Positions 13,036 to 27,884 of a stretch of 64,000 nt of DNA are shown in pieces; within the stretch, counting starts at the first letter, position 1; every line of letters starts with the position of its first letter. Below the pieces are notes generated by a model. The model did not search any database. It was not told the origin of the DNA and worked only from the letters and a program-made list of their open reading frames with translations. The stretch spans positions 3,901,790 through 3,965,789 of the forward strand of contig NW_024104998.1 of assembly GCF_003945595.2 (NCBI RefSeq), given 5' to 3'. This DNA is from Pipra filicauda. Taxonomy: Eukaryota > Chordata > Aves > Passeriformes > Pipridae. A program made the position numbers and the translations under genes.

Positions 13036-14383
13036 GTAAGTCTTCTAGTCTCTTGAAGGAGCAATCTCATTACTGACAAATTATTAGGCACATGCAACTC
13101 TGGTAATCATCATTACTGTGTGCAGGCTTTCCTGATGAAACCCAAGAAAACTCAATGCAACTTTTGGTCATCCTGAGAATGGATCTGGGAAATTCAGATC
13201 TGAAGATGCAGAATGAATTAGATGATGCTGCTGGAACCACTGAAAAAAATTTAGTCCTGTTTTATATATGAAAAAATTTTCATATGTGAAAGGAAGAATC
13301 ATAAGACTTTTCAAAATGAGTGCAGATGCCCAATTATAGGGAAAACATTTTACCAACAGGTAGTTGTACTGACAGAGAGCTTTCCAGCATAACTCAGTTT
13401 TTTTCCCCATCTTCACAGGAATCTCTACTGTCAAAAAACACAGATTCCAAAGGCTTTTTTTGCCAAAATTATCGCAGTTTCATTGCCATTCTCTCTCTCT
13501 TTGTGCCAAACGGATCTGACAGACCACATAAGCCTTGTGCAGTTATGTACTGTAAAACATCTCATACATGGATCAGAAATGCATTTTGTTCATTTCATCC
13601 TGGATGAAGGCAGAACCCCAGTGATGTAATTTTTTTATCCTTAGAAGAAGGACACAGACATAGGTAACTTCCAGTTGGAAGAAATTAAAAAATAGAGCGG
13701 ATCTTAAAACAGATGCAAGTGTAGATGGATATTTTGGGTCAAGCTATCTTTACCTAGTAACTTTTCATTACTGACTCCAGTCTTGGAATAGTAGTGGGGA
13801 ACTCTGTCACCTCCAGACACTATTTTCTTTAAGTTTAAGGCACAACTCTGTAAATGTGTGGGAATGTATCACAAGCAAAAAGTAAGCTCAGCATTCCCAT
13901 ACCAAAGGGAAAACATAACACTGAGCTGCATCTTCCTCACTGACATATGTCTGGCACTTTGAACACATATTTAAGTGAGTCTCACATGCGGAAGCATATA
14001 TTTGCCTGCCTGAGACATTTAATGCCTCATATCCCCCTTCGTTATGAAAAATACTCTTTAAATCCTCTAGGTTTTAAACAGAAGAATAAATACATCTTTA
14101 GACTAATACTGTATGTGAAGACTAGCACACATCAGTATCTTAGTTTTGCAGGGTTTAGGAAAACAGCATCAACAGCCCAGGAAAGACTGAACTTTCAGAG
14201 GAACATTTCTTCTTTCCTTTTCTCTCCTTCTCTCTCACGTGACCTTTTTAACATAAGAATTTTCAAAAGAAGGTTATAGAATTTCTTCACTTCTTGCTGG
14301 TTTATTTTTAAGTAGTCACATAAGTACACTAAAGCGTAACTAACCATGAAGCCACAAGCTATTACTTAACATCAGCTTACCTA
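13036..14383. other. Non-coding stretch, no gene recognised
   Basis: It contains a 110-codon plus-strand frame at 13947-14279 and frames of 88-95 codons on both strands near 13168-13607. None has a domain, motif or convincing splice context that I can name. I treat them as chance frames. Confidence 0.5.
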
Positions 14384-14550
14384 AGTTGCCCAGGAAAGTG
14401 GTGGATGCCCCATCCCTGGAAGTGTTTAAGGCTAGATTGGATGGAGCTTTGAGCAACTTGATGTAGTGGAAGGTGTCCCTGCCCATGGCAGAGAGGCTGG
14501 AACAAGATAATCTTTAACGACACTTCCAACCCAAACCATTCTATGATTCT
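14384..14550 (+). mobile_element. CR1 LINE fragment, 3' end, plus orientation
   Basis: This is a short copy of the CR1 3' region. It begins ttgcccaggaaagtggtgga and passes through the landmarks catccctggaagtgtttaag, ttgagcaacttgatgtagtg and gaaggtgtccctgcccatgg. It ends with the typical tail ccattctatgattct. It corresponds to the last part of ORF2's downstream region and the 3' UTR only, so it has no coding capacity. The 5' truncation is normal for the family. Orientation is set by the tail at the right end. Confidence 0.95.
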
Positions 14551-17500
14551 AATGAATAAATGTTAATACGAAAAATGAAAGGAGCCAATTGGAAAAATTG
14601 TAAAAACTGCTGCTGACATAAAAGGAGGTACAGTAAAGCATGTGCCTTACCAAAATATATAACCTTTACACAACAATGGTGTATCTGTTTTCTATTGATA
14701 TGCTTTCTAATGCCACCAGTTTAACACTTTTAAGACTGGGATATGTCAGTCTGCAATTGCTGAGAACTTGTTTTCCTTGTAATGGAAAATTCCACATGGA
14801 TTTTGCTTCAGAGCACTATAATTTTGTTTTGCTCTCAAATTATCCTGACTATTTAATCTCAGGACTGAGGTATGTTCTAGCAAAAAATAAATGAAAATAA
14901 TAATAATAAAAAAAAGTTTAAAAAAATTCAAATAATTATATCAGTATGTACCAGTATGCATTGAATTATTAGATTCTCTACTATATATGATTTTTTTTTA
15001 AACCATCTGTCTTTTCAAATAGGCTAGGGACATCTTATGCCAGGATTATAAACTCAGCAAGCCTGCTGGCCTGTGAGATTTGCCTTTCATTCTGGGAACT
15101 TAAAAAAAAAAAAGAATATTGCATTGAATTTTCTGCAATATTTGTATTCCACATTGTCTTACATGATGTGTACTAGCAGTTCACTGACAAACATTCAGCC
15201 CATTCCTGCCTAACAGGGTATGGGAGAGCTGCATGGGTTCTGCAGGGAGTCTGAGCTATGACGTGCTCTTCTCAGCAGTGTCCACAGGGAGCACAGATCA
15301 TAGGCCTATACTCACCACCTGGTCCATATTCATCTGGACCATGTCTAAAGTGTCTTGATGGAAAAAAAAATAAAATACTTTCCAAATATATATTCTATAT
15401 GTTTGAGTAATGTAGAAAATGAAAAGTGAAAAAATATTCCTTCCAAGAACTTTCCTTTACAAGATCGTAATTTTTTTTGTCTTAGCTACGACATTCTGCG
15501 AGACTAATAAAAAAAAAAAAACAAACACACTTATTTTGACTGAATGAAGCATGTGACTGAACAGTATATACTTACATTCTTGAAGACTACTTACCACTTA
15601 CCCAAAATTTGCAGTTTTTAGGAACAAGAGATTAAATCTAGGACAGGAAAAAGCCATTGTTTTGCTTTTATGTTTGTGTGTGTATGTTGTTCCGTAATCT
15701 CTGCTTTGGGTTAAGGGTAATACTCCATAAAAGAAAAAAAAATCTGAATTTTCCGAATAGTGTTTTTGCATGGGAATATGATCAAAAGTTTATTTCTAAC
15801 TTCAAGCCATATGGTGAGTAGTGATTCACATTTGAAAATAATTCCTGATTTAAATGCCTCTGTTAGTGCTTGGGAATAAAAACTGAAACAAGAAAAGTAA
15901 GCAGAAGAGTATTCCCAAATTGACTTTTTGCTGGAGCTAGATAAAACTCATATATGAAATATTTAGCATTCTTTCCTACATACACATTTCTAGAAGTTTT
16001 CACAGTCACCCAAGCATTTTCTGATTGCTTCAGCCGACCCATGAGTTCAGGAGCAGCCAAAACCCATCAAGCTTTTGGTGGCTGCTACATCTGGGCTTCA
16101 GCCAGGAGCCATGTTACGAGTCTCTGCAGAACTTCAGAGACATCTGTGCCTGCAGATGAAGCCTGTCAAGGAGGAGCTCTGGGCTTGATTCCCACTGTGC
16201 ACCCAAGGGTCTGCTCCCGGGCCGGCTCACTGGAAGGGTAAGGCTGGCTGGGAGGCACACACTGAGTGTTTCTGTGTCTCTATCACCTGCTGGCTGCCCA
16301 GTGGAGTGGGCTCCAGTGGCGTGCACAGCACACGAGCTTGGTTTAGAGAGAGTTCCTGCCACAAGGGAGAGCACAACAATACCCAAGGTGACCATTCTTT
16401 CCCCAAGCAGCATCTGATCAAAAATATTGATCATCAGCCAGGCACACATGCTCAGGTATAGCCAAGTGCACTGATGTCAGCCCCGCTCTGCAGGAAGGAA
16501 GAAGTCAGCTGACTGGTTAAATCACAGGGTTGGAAGTGAAATGGGGCTAAGCCTGAACGAGTGAACCTGAGTGCTAGGAAGAAAAGGGAAAGAAGAACAT
16601 ATTGCTTAAATCCAACAAACAGAGAAACAAAAAGACCATGGAGGCATATCCAGCTGCTGTTGAACCTAGCTGTGAGTTCCTTTGGACTTCGTAAAGTATA
16701 AAACTGGGACAATGCCCTATGTTATGGACCTATGTGTGCCTTGATAATCCCACTGAATTGGGGAAACATCAACATCAAATCTTGATTGCACAAGATTTCA
16801 AAGTGGAGAGATCCAAAGGGAAGAAGAATATTGTGAGGGAATGATTTAAAATCACTCTTTCTCAGTTAATTGTTCTCTTCACCCTATATATTCCAGATGA
16901 TGTGGTAGGTGAACTAAATAAAAATTGTTCCCTTGTTTCCAATGAAATTTTCTGAGTTATTTCACAGATCAGTGTATGTATCACAGAAACATAAGCCTTG
17001 AAGGTTTTGCACTAGGTCAGGACCAAGTATTCTTTGTCACATCTCATCAAACTTTCCTTCTCTCTGGCACTACCAGGGTCCTGATAAGGGCTTGTTTAAC
17101 CTTCATACTACAGGCCTTCAACTGTGTCACCACTGGACAACTTCTAGCTCTCCCTCTGGCAGCTGAAAAAAGGTCACTACGAAACATCGTCAGCTCCTAA
17201 GGAAATAGTTCCTTGCTTTGTATTTCTTACATTAGGTACGCATACAAGAACTTTTGGAGACTGAACAGGCTTTGCCATTTTTGGATATACTAATGCCTAT
17301 AATTTTCATGTCTGATTTGGTCATGTAGATAAAGCTCTAGTGTATTAGAAATAGCTTGAGCAAATGAACAGTTATGAAATCCCTTAATTTTATAAAGATT
17401 ATATTGTTGAACTGTTACTCACAAAAAAAGTCCTAGCCTCTTTCTGCCAAAAAACCATCTGTAAAGTCTCAATTCTCAAATATACAATTCTGAATTTTTA

Positions 17501-20500
17501 ATTTTACAGAACATTATCTTATTCAAGAAACTGAATACATTATTGATATTATTGCAGAAGATCTGAAGAGTTAGCCATCTAAAAGATCTGAAAATAACAT
17601 ATATTTTTAATATGCTTTAGAACAATGCTCATGTGAAAGTGCACGTAGTTTAAATTACCGTCCCGTTTCTTTCTGTCTATTCTTAAAAAAAAATCAATGC
17701 CATCACAGAAATTGAAACAGTGTATCTAGATTGTATACATTTCTACTCATGATGCAACAGGGAAAAAAGAAGCAAATATCTTTGTCTTAAATAAATGTAT
17801 ATGAGTGGTTTCATCAATGAGCACCTTTTTCTGAACGGGTGAGTACATATAGAAAATCAGATGAGGTAACACAAGAAAACCTCCATTCAGAAAATTGAGA
17901 TTCAGTGTCAGACTCTATTTGCCTTGTTTGTTCAACACTGCTATTGTATGTGGCCATTTTCCTGTAAACTAATCAGATTTCTTCTCAGCTAGATGGATTC
18001 TCTAGAATGCTGAGTCTCAGTAAGGCCAGAATATAGCCCATAGGGATGTTTGATGATGATGAGACAAAGGCATCTCACCTGAGCATAGGAGTGTTTGAAG
18101 TACTACTGAGAGGAAGAGAAAGCACAATGAGAGTACACTTCCCAGATTCTTTATGATGGGAAGTTTTCTCATAATTAGAAGAAAAAATGGATTTTGAATC
18201 ATACAACTCAGATTGACCTGAGGAAACAAAATCCCACTTAAAACTTACAAAGGGATGCTTTAAAGCTATTTCACAACCACCTTTATTGCAAATAATGCAC
18301 TTTATTTTCCAGGTATTGTAGGGTCTTGTCTATGCTACATTCACCTTAGGGAAAGCCCATCTTCCACATGTAAGGCAAAATCAAAAGATTGTGATATGAA
18401 TAAATGGCCATTCAGTTTTGGAGAAGTTGCTGAGAAGAAGATCAGTTAGACTTGCCACTGCATCTTTAAAGGTTAAATGGTAAGGCCTAAACATAAGAGC
18501 TTATCTCATCCTTCAGTGGTACAAGCTGGAGCCAAGGACTGAAGTCCTACTGCATGTGCCATTTTTACACCAGCAATGCCTACTCGGAGTTTTCCAGAGA
18601 AGTTATGGATGACAGTGAAATGGATGTTTGGAGACAACAATCTCATTTAAGGCACTTTCCCAGACCTCTTGAAAATACTCCATTAATCTCTAGCATCCCT
18701 CAGGACACAGGTTGAAATTATCCAGTCTGGAGCTCTCATTTCTGTTACTGGAGAATCATTCTGCTTCCCAGAAGACAGCACAAGCTCGGGGTTCAAAAGA
18801 AAAAGATGAAAGAAGGATTCTGCAAAAAACCTCTTTCTCCCTCTACTGCTCATTCTGTTTTGTATTCTTCCTGCTGGAGACACACAGTTTGGGTGGTGGG
18901 GCCAAAGCAGCAGAAAGTACCTATTTTAACTGCCTCTACATATAGAGATTCAATGACGAAGTGCAATTGCAATCACAGGATATTTGATTCCTGCCAGTAC
19001 AAGCATACCACCCACTCACATTTTGTGACCCAAAGGCAAACGCTGCCTAGGAAATGTTACAACTCTCAGCACATCAAAATTATATATAAATATGCACATT
19101 TTTTTCTTACATTTCTAGTTTCTTCTAACTTTTCCTGCCAGCCTGCAACTCACTGACACCACAATATATAGCTCTTTATCACATCCTTTAATTCTCACCA
19201 TCCAGTGAATGCCAGACTACCAGTTGCCATTTATCAAAGTTTCATGCAATAAAAGCAGGTTGGGCTTTTATTGCCTCAAATGTGTTACAACAAACACATT
19301 GTAAAAAAACTTTCAACACATTTACTTCCATGTCTGCTCTTAGAATGGATGGACACTCCCTGGAAAGCACATCCCAATTCCATATGCATATCATATCTAG
19401 TAAAAAAGATAGACAATATCCATAAAATGTTTCCGGTGAGTCCAAATAACACAAGTATATTAGCATATGTGTCTGCTATTCCCATGACTAATTAGGAAAA
19501 CTGAAATAAGTTATTGTACATATAAACTAATTGCTAATAATTTTCTTGAGTTTTATTTTGAATTCCTTATTTATTGGCTCTGTGGTTTCATGTGAAGCCT
19601 TCCCCAAAGGCAAGCACATTCATTTAATAGTAAGCAGTTAAAGATTTCAAACAGCTTCAGAGGCAGTCCATAACACTAAATAGGATATGCTTAATCTGGA
19701 TACTCGTATTTCATAAATTTCTCCAGGGCAGTGCATTCCCACTGCAGTGTTTTGCCAGCTTAAATGTCAGCACAGCTGTCTTTGTCTTTCCCCCCGGGTA
19801 CTAGTGTTCCTTCTAATGTTTCATGAGGAAAATCAAAACGGGAATTTTGGCACAAATCATTTTAGTTTTAAAAGAAAAGAGAAGTCACATCCAGGACTGG
19901 CACTCTATTAAGAGAGCTTTCCACTTATTCGTAGGTCATTTGTGGAAGGGACCTTATTTCTCAGGCATCTGAAACAATTCTTTAAGTCCATTGTCAGCAA
20001 TAAAGCTAAGTGGAACACATAAAGGTTGAAAAACAAGTATTTTGTGCCATTACAATGATTCTGGAAACATTTTGTGTTATACTATAAATATTTGCCTGAT
20101 GTCATGAGGCAGATTTTTCATACAATTTCTGACCTTAAGCATTCTGGGGATTCCTTCTATGAATGTTGTACCAGGTGCCTTTTATTGTCATCTTTCAGCT
20201 CACAGGCTGCCTTTTTGAATAGTTCAGCCTACCACAGCTTCTTGCCATTACTACCATATCTTTTCATTCCAAATAAATACTGAAATCTTCATCTGATTAA
20301 AAAGTTTAGAAACTGAGCAGAGATCCACTGGGGGTAACTGAGACAGTGCAAGATTCCGCTAGTTAAAGACCTATCTCTCAGCTATTTGTTTGTATGAAGC
20401 TTTCCTTCTCTGCCTTGCAGACAATAAATGCATGATGCTTCAGATGTTGTTTCTTATTGCAGTGCCACCTACTGCATAACTTCCTGGTCTACAGGTCAAC

Positions 20501-20542
20501 CTGTGGCACGCCATGGCACCGGGTCAGTAACAAGGACACTCA
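14551..20542. other. Unique AT-rich stretch, no gene recognised
   Basis: No recognisable gene or transposon. Low-complexity spots include AAT-rich sequence at 14890-14935, an A run near 15102-15113, and another A run near 15509-15521 leading into acaaacac. A GC-richer patch at 16060-16430 holds frames of up to 111 codons on both strands without recognisable similarity. A 116-codon plus-strand frame at 18806-19156 also resembles nothing I know. Confidence 0.55.
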
Positions 20543-20971
20543 GTGAAGACAGGATTTTATGACTCTTTCACCAGTGCTCTGCACTTTTTAATGAATACTG
20601 GCAGATCATTTCCTCTGGATATTTTAAGGTTAAGAGAGCCTGATTTTGTGCTGTGGGCAGAGGTAGGCTGTGAGCTTCAGGAGAAGATGGAGGATTGGAG
20701 ATTGCACCCAAGGAGACCTTTGTCTGCTACTTACTCTTGCATGATAGCAACACTTCATTACTGCTCTTTCAGGTGCTTGTCTGGTCTGAGTATAAGATCC
20801 GTCAAAATAGTTCCAGCCCAACAGGAAGACACTGTCACATCAAGGAAATATATGAATGGGAGTATCAGCTTTTTACCCAGTTTGCATCTGCAGTGCAGCC
20901 ACAAAGCCAGTACTGAACAGAGATGGTGTAATGATATCATTTTGTCTTTCCAGGAATTAGCAACTGTCTAA
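20543..20971 (+). other. Longest open frame in the window (142 codons), function unknown, probably chance
   Basis: This ATG-to-stop frame is the longest in the window. The predicted peptide has no signal peptide, transmembrane segment, repeat or motif that I recognise, and the sequence around it shows no clear promoter or polyadenylation signal. Frames are also open on the opposite strand over part of it (20630-20821 and 20758-20940), which argues for low stop-codon density rather than selection. At this base composition, one frame of this size in 64 kb is unremarkable. I list it only so that it can be tested by comparison with other birds. Confidence 0.15.
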
Positions 20972-23900
20972 TAGACAGACTGTAGAGATCAGAGTCACTG
21001 TACCTGTGAGGATTGTCTAAAAACTGACTGTCGCTATGACTCTGTGGCACATCAAGAATGCTGCACTTATTGCTAAGGCATTCCTGACACACACAGGAGC
21101 TTATTTTGTAGACCGTATTATTAAGCCTGGACTCACAAGTTATTGTGCAGTGACAGAACAGTATTGGGAAACTAATATATGGCTAGCTCACAGTTAATCA
21201 CAAAGGTCTTCAGTACCTGTGCTTCATATACCTCCTAAAGCCTACCTCATGAAAATTACTATAGACTGAGGCATTTTTTTAGTTAGGAAATACTACATTA
21301 AAATAAAATGAAATAATTCTTTTTCAGGATGCATGAAGCTGTTCTTAGTACTTAATAGTATGAAAAGATCAGCTTTATTTAATATTGTTCTAAGTTGCGA
21401 AGGTTGAATGTGATGGGGCATTTCCCAAGGGGGAGGAAGGAGCAGGGCTAACAGAGGTGTTGACCTTTCATACCTGCATCCACCATAACCTTTCCACATA
21501 ACACAGATGCTGACGAAACTCAGCAGCAGTATACAAGACAGAGGATGAAGACAATCCAGCTGCATCATCTTGGCGTTGACTGTGCTATAGAGCAGCCTGG
21601 CAGCCCTGGCAAGAGGTATGGGGAGCTCCAGCCTTCAGCCAGGAAGGAGGAGGCCTGTACAGTGAAGATCTCTTACTTTCTTCTCATTACTATGGTGACT
21701 GGATTCAGTTTTCATTAAGATACTGGGAAGTTTTGAGCCAGCTTTTCTTATGAACCTCCTTCTCTGCCAAGGACTAGACCTGCTTTAGTTCTACACCTGG
21801 AGGTAAATCAAGGTAAAATTCATTAAAGTTATGTAACTAGGTAAGAACAAGTCTAAGCACAGTGTATCCTCACTCTTCTTTTTAAATACACCTGGCTATC
21901 AGTGACACAGCACGGAACCGGCACTTTAAAGAACAATGTTACTCCTGTTTTTGATGGTTTTATTAATGTGCCAGTATCTTTTATTCATCGGGAAGAGTGA
22001 CTAGAGGTCAGAGAAATGTGAATCTGGTCTGCAGATGCTATATGTTCTCTGAAATATTCCTTTTAGGAAGAGGAAACCAAACACATGAGGGATTCATAGC
22101 TTTCTCTCTTCGGAGTTCAGTCTGCCACAAACAATAGCCGGTCAACTCTCAGATAATCAAAAGTTAAAGAAATCTGGATATCTCATTATTAACAGAAAAC
22201 TCTGCAAAATAGGGATCAGAATGCAGAAATAATTTTTTTTTATAACTGAATAAAAAACCGCCTTCCTTTTTCTTAGCAGCACCAAATCAGTATCTCTGCC
22301 TTCTGCTCTCAGAGGCTTCACCTAAAGAATATAGTGAACTGTGTGTTTTCTTAATGGTCTTCACCATGAAACATCACAACAAGCAAGGTACCAATGTTTC
22401 ATATGACAGAGTACATCACAGCAGGACAACGAGGAATGAGTGGAAATGAATGTTGCCATAATCCACAATAAAGAACAGGATGGAGAAAGGGTTCTTGTAG
22501 TGTGTAACCATCCTCCAAGATACATTAGTTAGAAATTTGTAAGCTCCCAAACCCAGATTACATTTCCCAGAGAACATTGCCGAGAGCCTGTGCTACGGGG
22601 GTGGATTCGTTCCATCACAGTTTGACAGCATCAAAATATTTTGTTTTTCAACTCCTGGTCAACAAAACAAACATCACAACAGGTGTAATTTCCTGGGTCG
22701 TAGCCAGCTCTTGTACTTGCAGACCTAATTCGTACATGCAGCTCCAACTAAAAAAATCTGCCCCAAATCTAAGAACCAATATAATAACCACAGATGTAAT
22801 ATATATACATCGATCTGCCAACTGCTGGCACAGATCCTTTGACTGATTAAAATCAATTACTCACATGTGGCTGTAATTTTTGCTTAATTACACATACACC
22901 TAATCCACATAGAGATAAATTTATTTAGAACACAGGGCAGTATTACCTTCTTGAATTTCTGCTAAATTACTGACTACTGTGAGTTTATACAATTCTAATA
23001 TTAAATATTCAGTTTCAATTTTTAGAGAAGTTAAGTTTTCTCCTTGATGAGTAGTCTTCTACAATAGCACAAATAAAAAATTTGACTGTTCACCCTTTAG
23101 AACAAACATATCTCAGTTAACACATCTGTATGGTAAAACAACACAGGAAATTTCGGCTGTGCTCCCAAGAAGAATTTTAAAGGTCATAAAGGTGTGTTTT
23201 GTTAGTGTTCTTGGTTTACTTCTGTGCTTTGAATGCTGTCTTTCCTTACAGAAAAAAAGATTGCTTAAATATAATTATGATCCATTTGTTTGTTGATATA
23301 GAAATGTGGGGGAGGAAGCAAGTGAAACAGTAACTGCGAGGTAAAGTGTTATTTGAGAACAATGGCCATGGACATTTGAAATCTGGACAGGCAATAAAAT
23401 AAAATATTTTTTAAAAAGCACAGCTTTTATCATGAAGGGTCTTAAAATAAAGCCTTGGACAAAAGTTAATTTCAGGGTGATTCTGCCACAATCTTTCAGT
23501 TTCAATAGAGGGCATACAGCACTTTTGGGATTCTTCTCTTCTCTTTAAGCATAATTTTTGGATAGAGGGGTATTACTATGGATGCCATGCCATGAGCTAT
23601 TCAGAATGACAGCTGTTTAGGAAATAAATACTTTGACAAACTGCCCTGTGACTGCAGGTGAAATCACACAGAAAACAAGTAAAATAAAGTTGTAAATCTT
23701 GAGAATATCTGAATAAACACCAAAGTCAAGCACTTCTGAAACTCTGGCTGACTCAAAGCACTGGTTTTTCTGTCTACCATGGAGACATGAACCTGTAAGA
23801 CTGTGAATTTTTTTACACACTTGGTTTAGGAGAGGTCATGTGCCTGCAAGGTGCATCTCTATACATGCCAAACTGCATTTTCTATATTATTAATATGACT

Positions 23901-24748
23901 TGATTTTACCATTCTTTTGAATATATTGAATATATTACTTACCAATCCAATGGCATTTCCTTCTTTACCCAAATGACATTGTTCCATGATCATTTCTAAG
24001 GTTCTCACTCTGTTTCCATAAGTCAACTATAATAACTCTATGTTTAAACCTATCTTTAAGATTAGAGGCATGCCTGAAATTTTATGGTGCGTAATAGATT
24101 GATTCTGGTAAACTTTTAACCCAGGAAAAGGAAAATGAAATTACATATTACTTTTAAGGGGTAAAAGTTTTCTTGATGTATGTGCATTACATCATGGTTA
24201 AACAAAAGCCTTTGATGTGGGAATTTATCCAAGTTTCACAAAGGATGATTTCACCAACCCGGATCATTCTTTTCATGATAACAGTAAAAATTATATCTCT
24301 AAGATTTGACTCCAGCAAGGACTTTTATCTGCAAACTATCTATTATGTGTATGATTTCGTATGAAAAGTCCTTTTCTCAGTTATATAAGATATGAGATTT
24401 CTAGAACTTATCAATACCAGGAAGAATTGTGCATATTGCCATGTATATTTTATTCCTTTATATCTTCTTTGCATTTCTTTAATCAGTTGTTATCCAGTTT
24501 TATATATCACCTAAAAATTGCAAACACAGTTTAACCCCTGAGACATGAAATATTTGAGATATTTTGTCCTCATCCATGCAAGCAGATTTTATTCAAGGAA
24601 AATAATGACTTTTTTTTAACCACCAATCCCCAACACATTTATGAAGTTCTATATTTTCTGTATTTATATTAAAAAACATCTTTTACTTCATCATTTTTGA
24701 TGTCTGACAGAAAAGTATCATTAGATACGCTTCTATATCCCTGCCTAC

Positions 24749-24764
24749 ATCCTGAGCTCAGGAT
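24749..24764. repeat. 16-bp perfect palindrome
   Basis: The sequence atcctgagctcaggat equals its own reverse complement over 16 bases. It could form a short cruciform or bind a dimeric protein, but no function is shown. It lies in a stretch (about 24730-25060) that is a little richer in CpG than its surroundings. Confidence 0.85.
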
Positions 24765-27700
24765 GATCTGTCAGAATGCGACCTGCAGGCTAGTGGACTG
24801 CCTATTAATTGAGAAGAAAAACCCAGAACATCTAAAGCAGAACTACTAACAGCTAATCATACTTATATTTCACCCCTTCTCATTCTCCAGAATCATTGCG
24901 CTTCAATATCCTCCGCTTAATATCGGCAATTGATTCTTCGGAAAATGGCAGATAAATCCCATGTTGAGCTAGTGAAGCAGAAGTGCTTAAGGGCAGCTGG
25001 CTCTCAAGAGGTCTGTGACATTTAGTGCTCTGTTTATTAGAGGGATCAGACATGCAAGCTGTACTCCTTGTAAGTCCAAATGCCTTTATAGATGAAAAAC
25101 TGGAAAATTATTCTTTATTTCAAATAGTGTGCAACTAATAACATTTCTAAGGTTCCATGACAATATAATTGACCTATTAGATCACCAGAATATTTCAGTG
25201 GAAAACCAAGAACCTAAATGTTTGGTTAGCTCTGGTGCTTACAGCCACCTTCTCACCAGTTTTAAGACAACCCTTGCTGTCTGGGGTTTTCTATGCAGGT
25301 TTATCTCCAAGAATTATCTCTAACCTTATCTGGGCTTGTTCCTGAGTGTAGGGTTAAGAACATGATGAGCAGAAGTAGAAAACCCGATTTAAAAGGCAGT
25401 GGCAAAAAAGCAGCAACAAAAACACATAAGAAAATTGCAGTCCTTGGTGTTCCATAAACACAAAATTGGTTCTGAAAGAAAACCACAGCTGTGGAAGCAA
25501 AAAAGGGATTAAGTTTCAGCTGTGATTGAGCTGAGACAATTACAGACAAGGCTTATCTTGTGAAAGTGGCTGAGTAAGTCTGAAAATAAAGAATATCAAG
25601 AAAAAGAAAATTCCTTGTCAACCTATGATTATATACTATCAGAGCAATAGATCTGAATCTCAGATCTGAAGAAATGTCTTTAAGACATTAAGCTGAAAGA
25701 AGTGGAATTCTGGGTTCATTTCTGTGTTTCTACCTGACAGGGATTTAGCTAAAGAAGAAATTTTTTCTGACTCTGAGGTGGCTAAAAAAGTTAGCTAGGG
25801 TTACTGTGTTGGATTTGAGCTACTGCTGCATTAGCCCCATGCAATAGTTATTCAAAATTGATGTAAAATCCACCTTTGCTATCCTCCATCTTTAGAGTCT
25901 GATAACTTACATAAAATGTGAGGGAAACATTCCCTGGAAAGTTCCAGTTTCCCTTAGAAACTCAGCTGAAAACTCAGTTCTGCAGAATTTATAAAAGAAA
26001 GTTTTCCTTCTTGTCATTCTCTATCATTGACTCTTACTGGGGAGCAGCTTGAGGCGTTGTAGCTGCTGGAGCACATTCCTCTCCTCCTGAAGGCAACATC
26101 TGCCTAAGTGAGAACCCTAAGACTGCTGGGAGCCCCCTACCCCTTTCCACTATCTGACAGCAGCCAAATCCTGTGTCTCCACAGCTGGGTACTGACAGCT
26201 CTGGACAGCTGAATCCCTGCAGAAAGCCTCGAATGTTGGTGCCACAGGACTCACCCATCTGTACCATTGTATGTAGGCATGACAATTCCGAATGTAGCAT
26301 TAAGAAAACATGTTCTTTTAACAAAGCTTGAAAACTGCATTTACTCAGGCATCCTTAATTAGAGCAGCTGCCAGTAAAATAAGTGCTTTGACTAGAAAAA
26401 TAAAGAGATCTTCTATGCCTTTTGCTCTGCTCAACCCACTTGAATGTGGCCAAAACATAAGACAAAGATATTAATTGAATTCATGTTTTACAGATTTGAA
26501 TCTATTCAGCTGTGGAGTACTCTCAACCCTAAATAACAGCTCTATTAATTATTACTCACAATCCTCTGCTTAGAGCCACAGCTGTTTTTCTGTTTCGCAG
26601 ACATTTTTCACAAATTACAAAACTACCTAAATTAATAAAAATCTAAGCACATACGTCTACAATAGCTGGAAAGAGTTTTAGCTCATAAGCTGTGTGGTTC
26701 TCTGCATTGCTAATTTAAAACATCTGAGCTACCTTATCAGTCAGTTTCTGCCTCTCAATAAAGTAACTCAAATACTGAAAAACACAGCCTGGATATCTTT
26801 AATGTGGGTGAGGGAGATGTCTGGACTAGCAGCTGGTGTTCCTAGGATCTTTTGGAACATGTATCTAACGTGTCATCACACATAACACATGGTATCATTA
26901 TGTATGTGCCTAAAAAGACCAACATCTATCAGAAAAATCAGACTGTGATGTTTTCAGAAAGCTGTAAGTGGCAGCTGGGAAGGAGAAGACTTCTTTGGGA
27001 AAGCAATGGCTGTTGACAGACTCATAAACAAATGCAAGAGCTGAGCCGATGCTACAACTGTTTTCACAGTTTTATTTCTCCAGTGTAGAGGTGATCTGGT
27101 TGAACAAAACCAGGGACTTTCTGCTGTTCTTGTGAAACGTAAGAGCAGCCATCCCATTTTTGTCTCTGGTCACACATGAAATGAAGCGCATGAACTATAT
27201 GAGGTGCCATGTGTAATTTTTCAGAGGAAATGCCAGTAAACCAATACTGCATTTCAGCACTTCTATTAAAAACTGTATTCATTTAGCTGCAAGGTTTGAA
27301 AGGGTACATATTTTTCTCAATGAACATGAATACATCCGATTAACATGAAAAATTACTGTAACAAATCAAAACCAAGAATTTACCCTGAAGTGTAGGATTC
27401 ACCAGGTCTTTAACTGCAATAATTGTGCTTGCAGTGAATTTGTCACTGAAGGGCAATACAGCATATATTGCTATATTTAAAAGAATTAGCTATGCAATAC
27501 CAAAGTCATTGCTCTAGGGAAGCACATTAGCTGTATATTTTGCATTCATTCTCGTGAACGGGATAGTAGCATTATTCCTTAGTATACCAGACATGGTAAT
27601 ATCTACAGATTGCATTAAAAATTGTATTGATACAATACCTCTTGTCCCTTACTGACAATTAATTAAACTTTCAAAACAAAGCATGAATACAACTGAGAAA

Positions 27701-27884
27701 TTGAAAGGACATTTTTAAAAAATGAACTTAATCTGCTGATCATTTTTTTGGTTCACCTATGTAATTTTTGTGCCCTTCTCCTGGCTCAATCTCTCCTGAA
27801 TCCACATGCTCTAGTCTTATAATCTGCTGTTCACTACCTCTAGCTGTTGCCAAACACAAGATGTTACCAAAAGTCATCTTTTTT

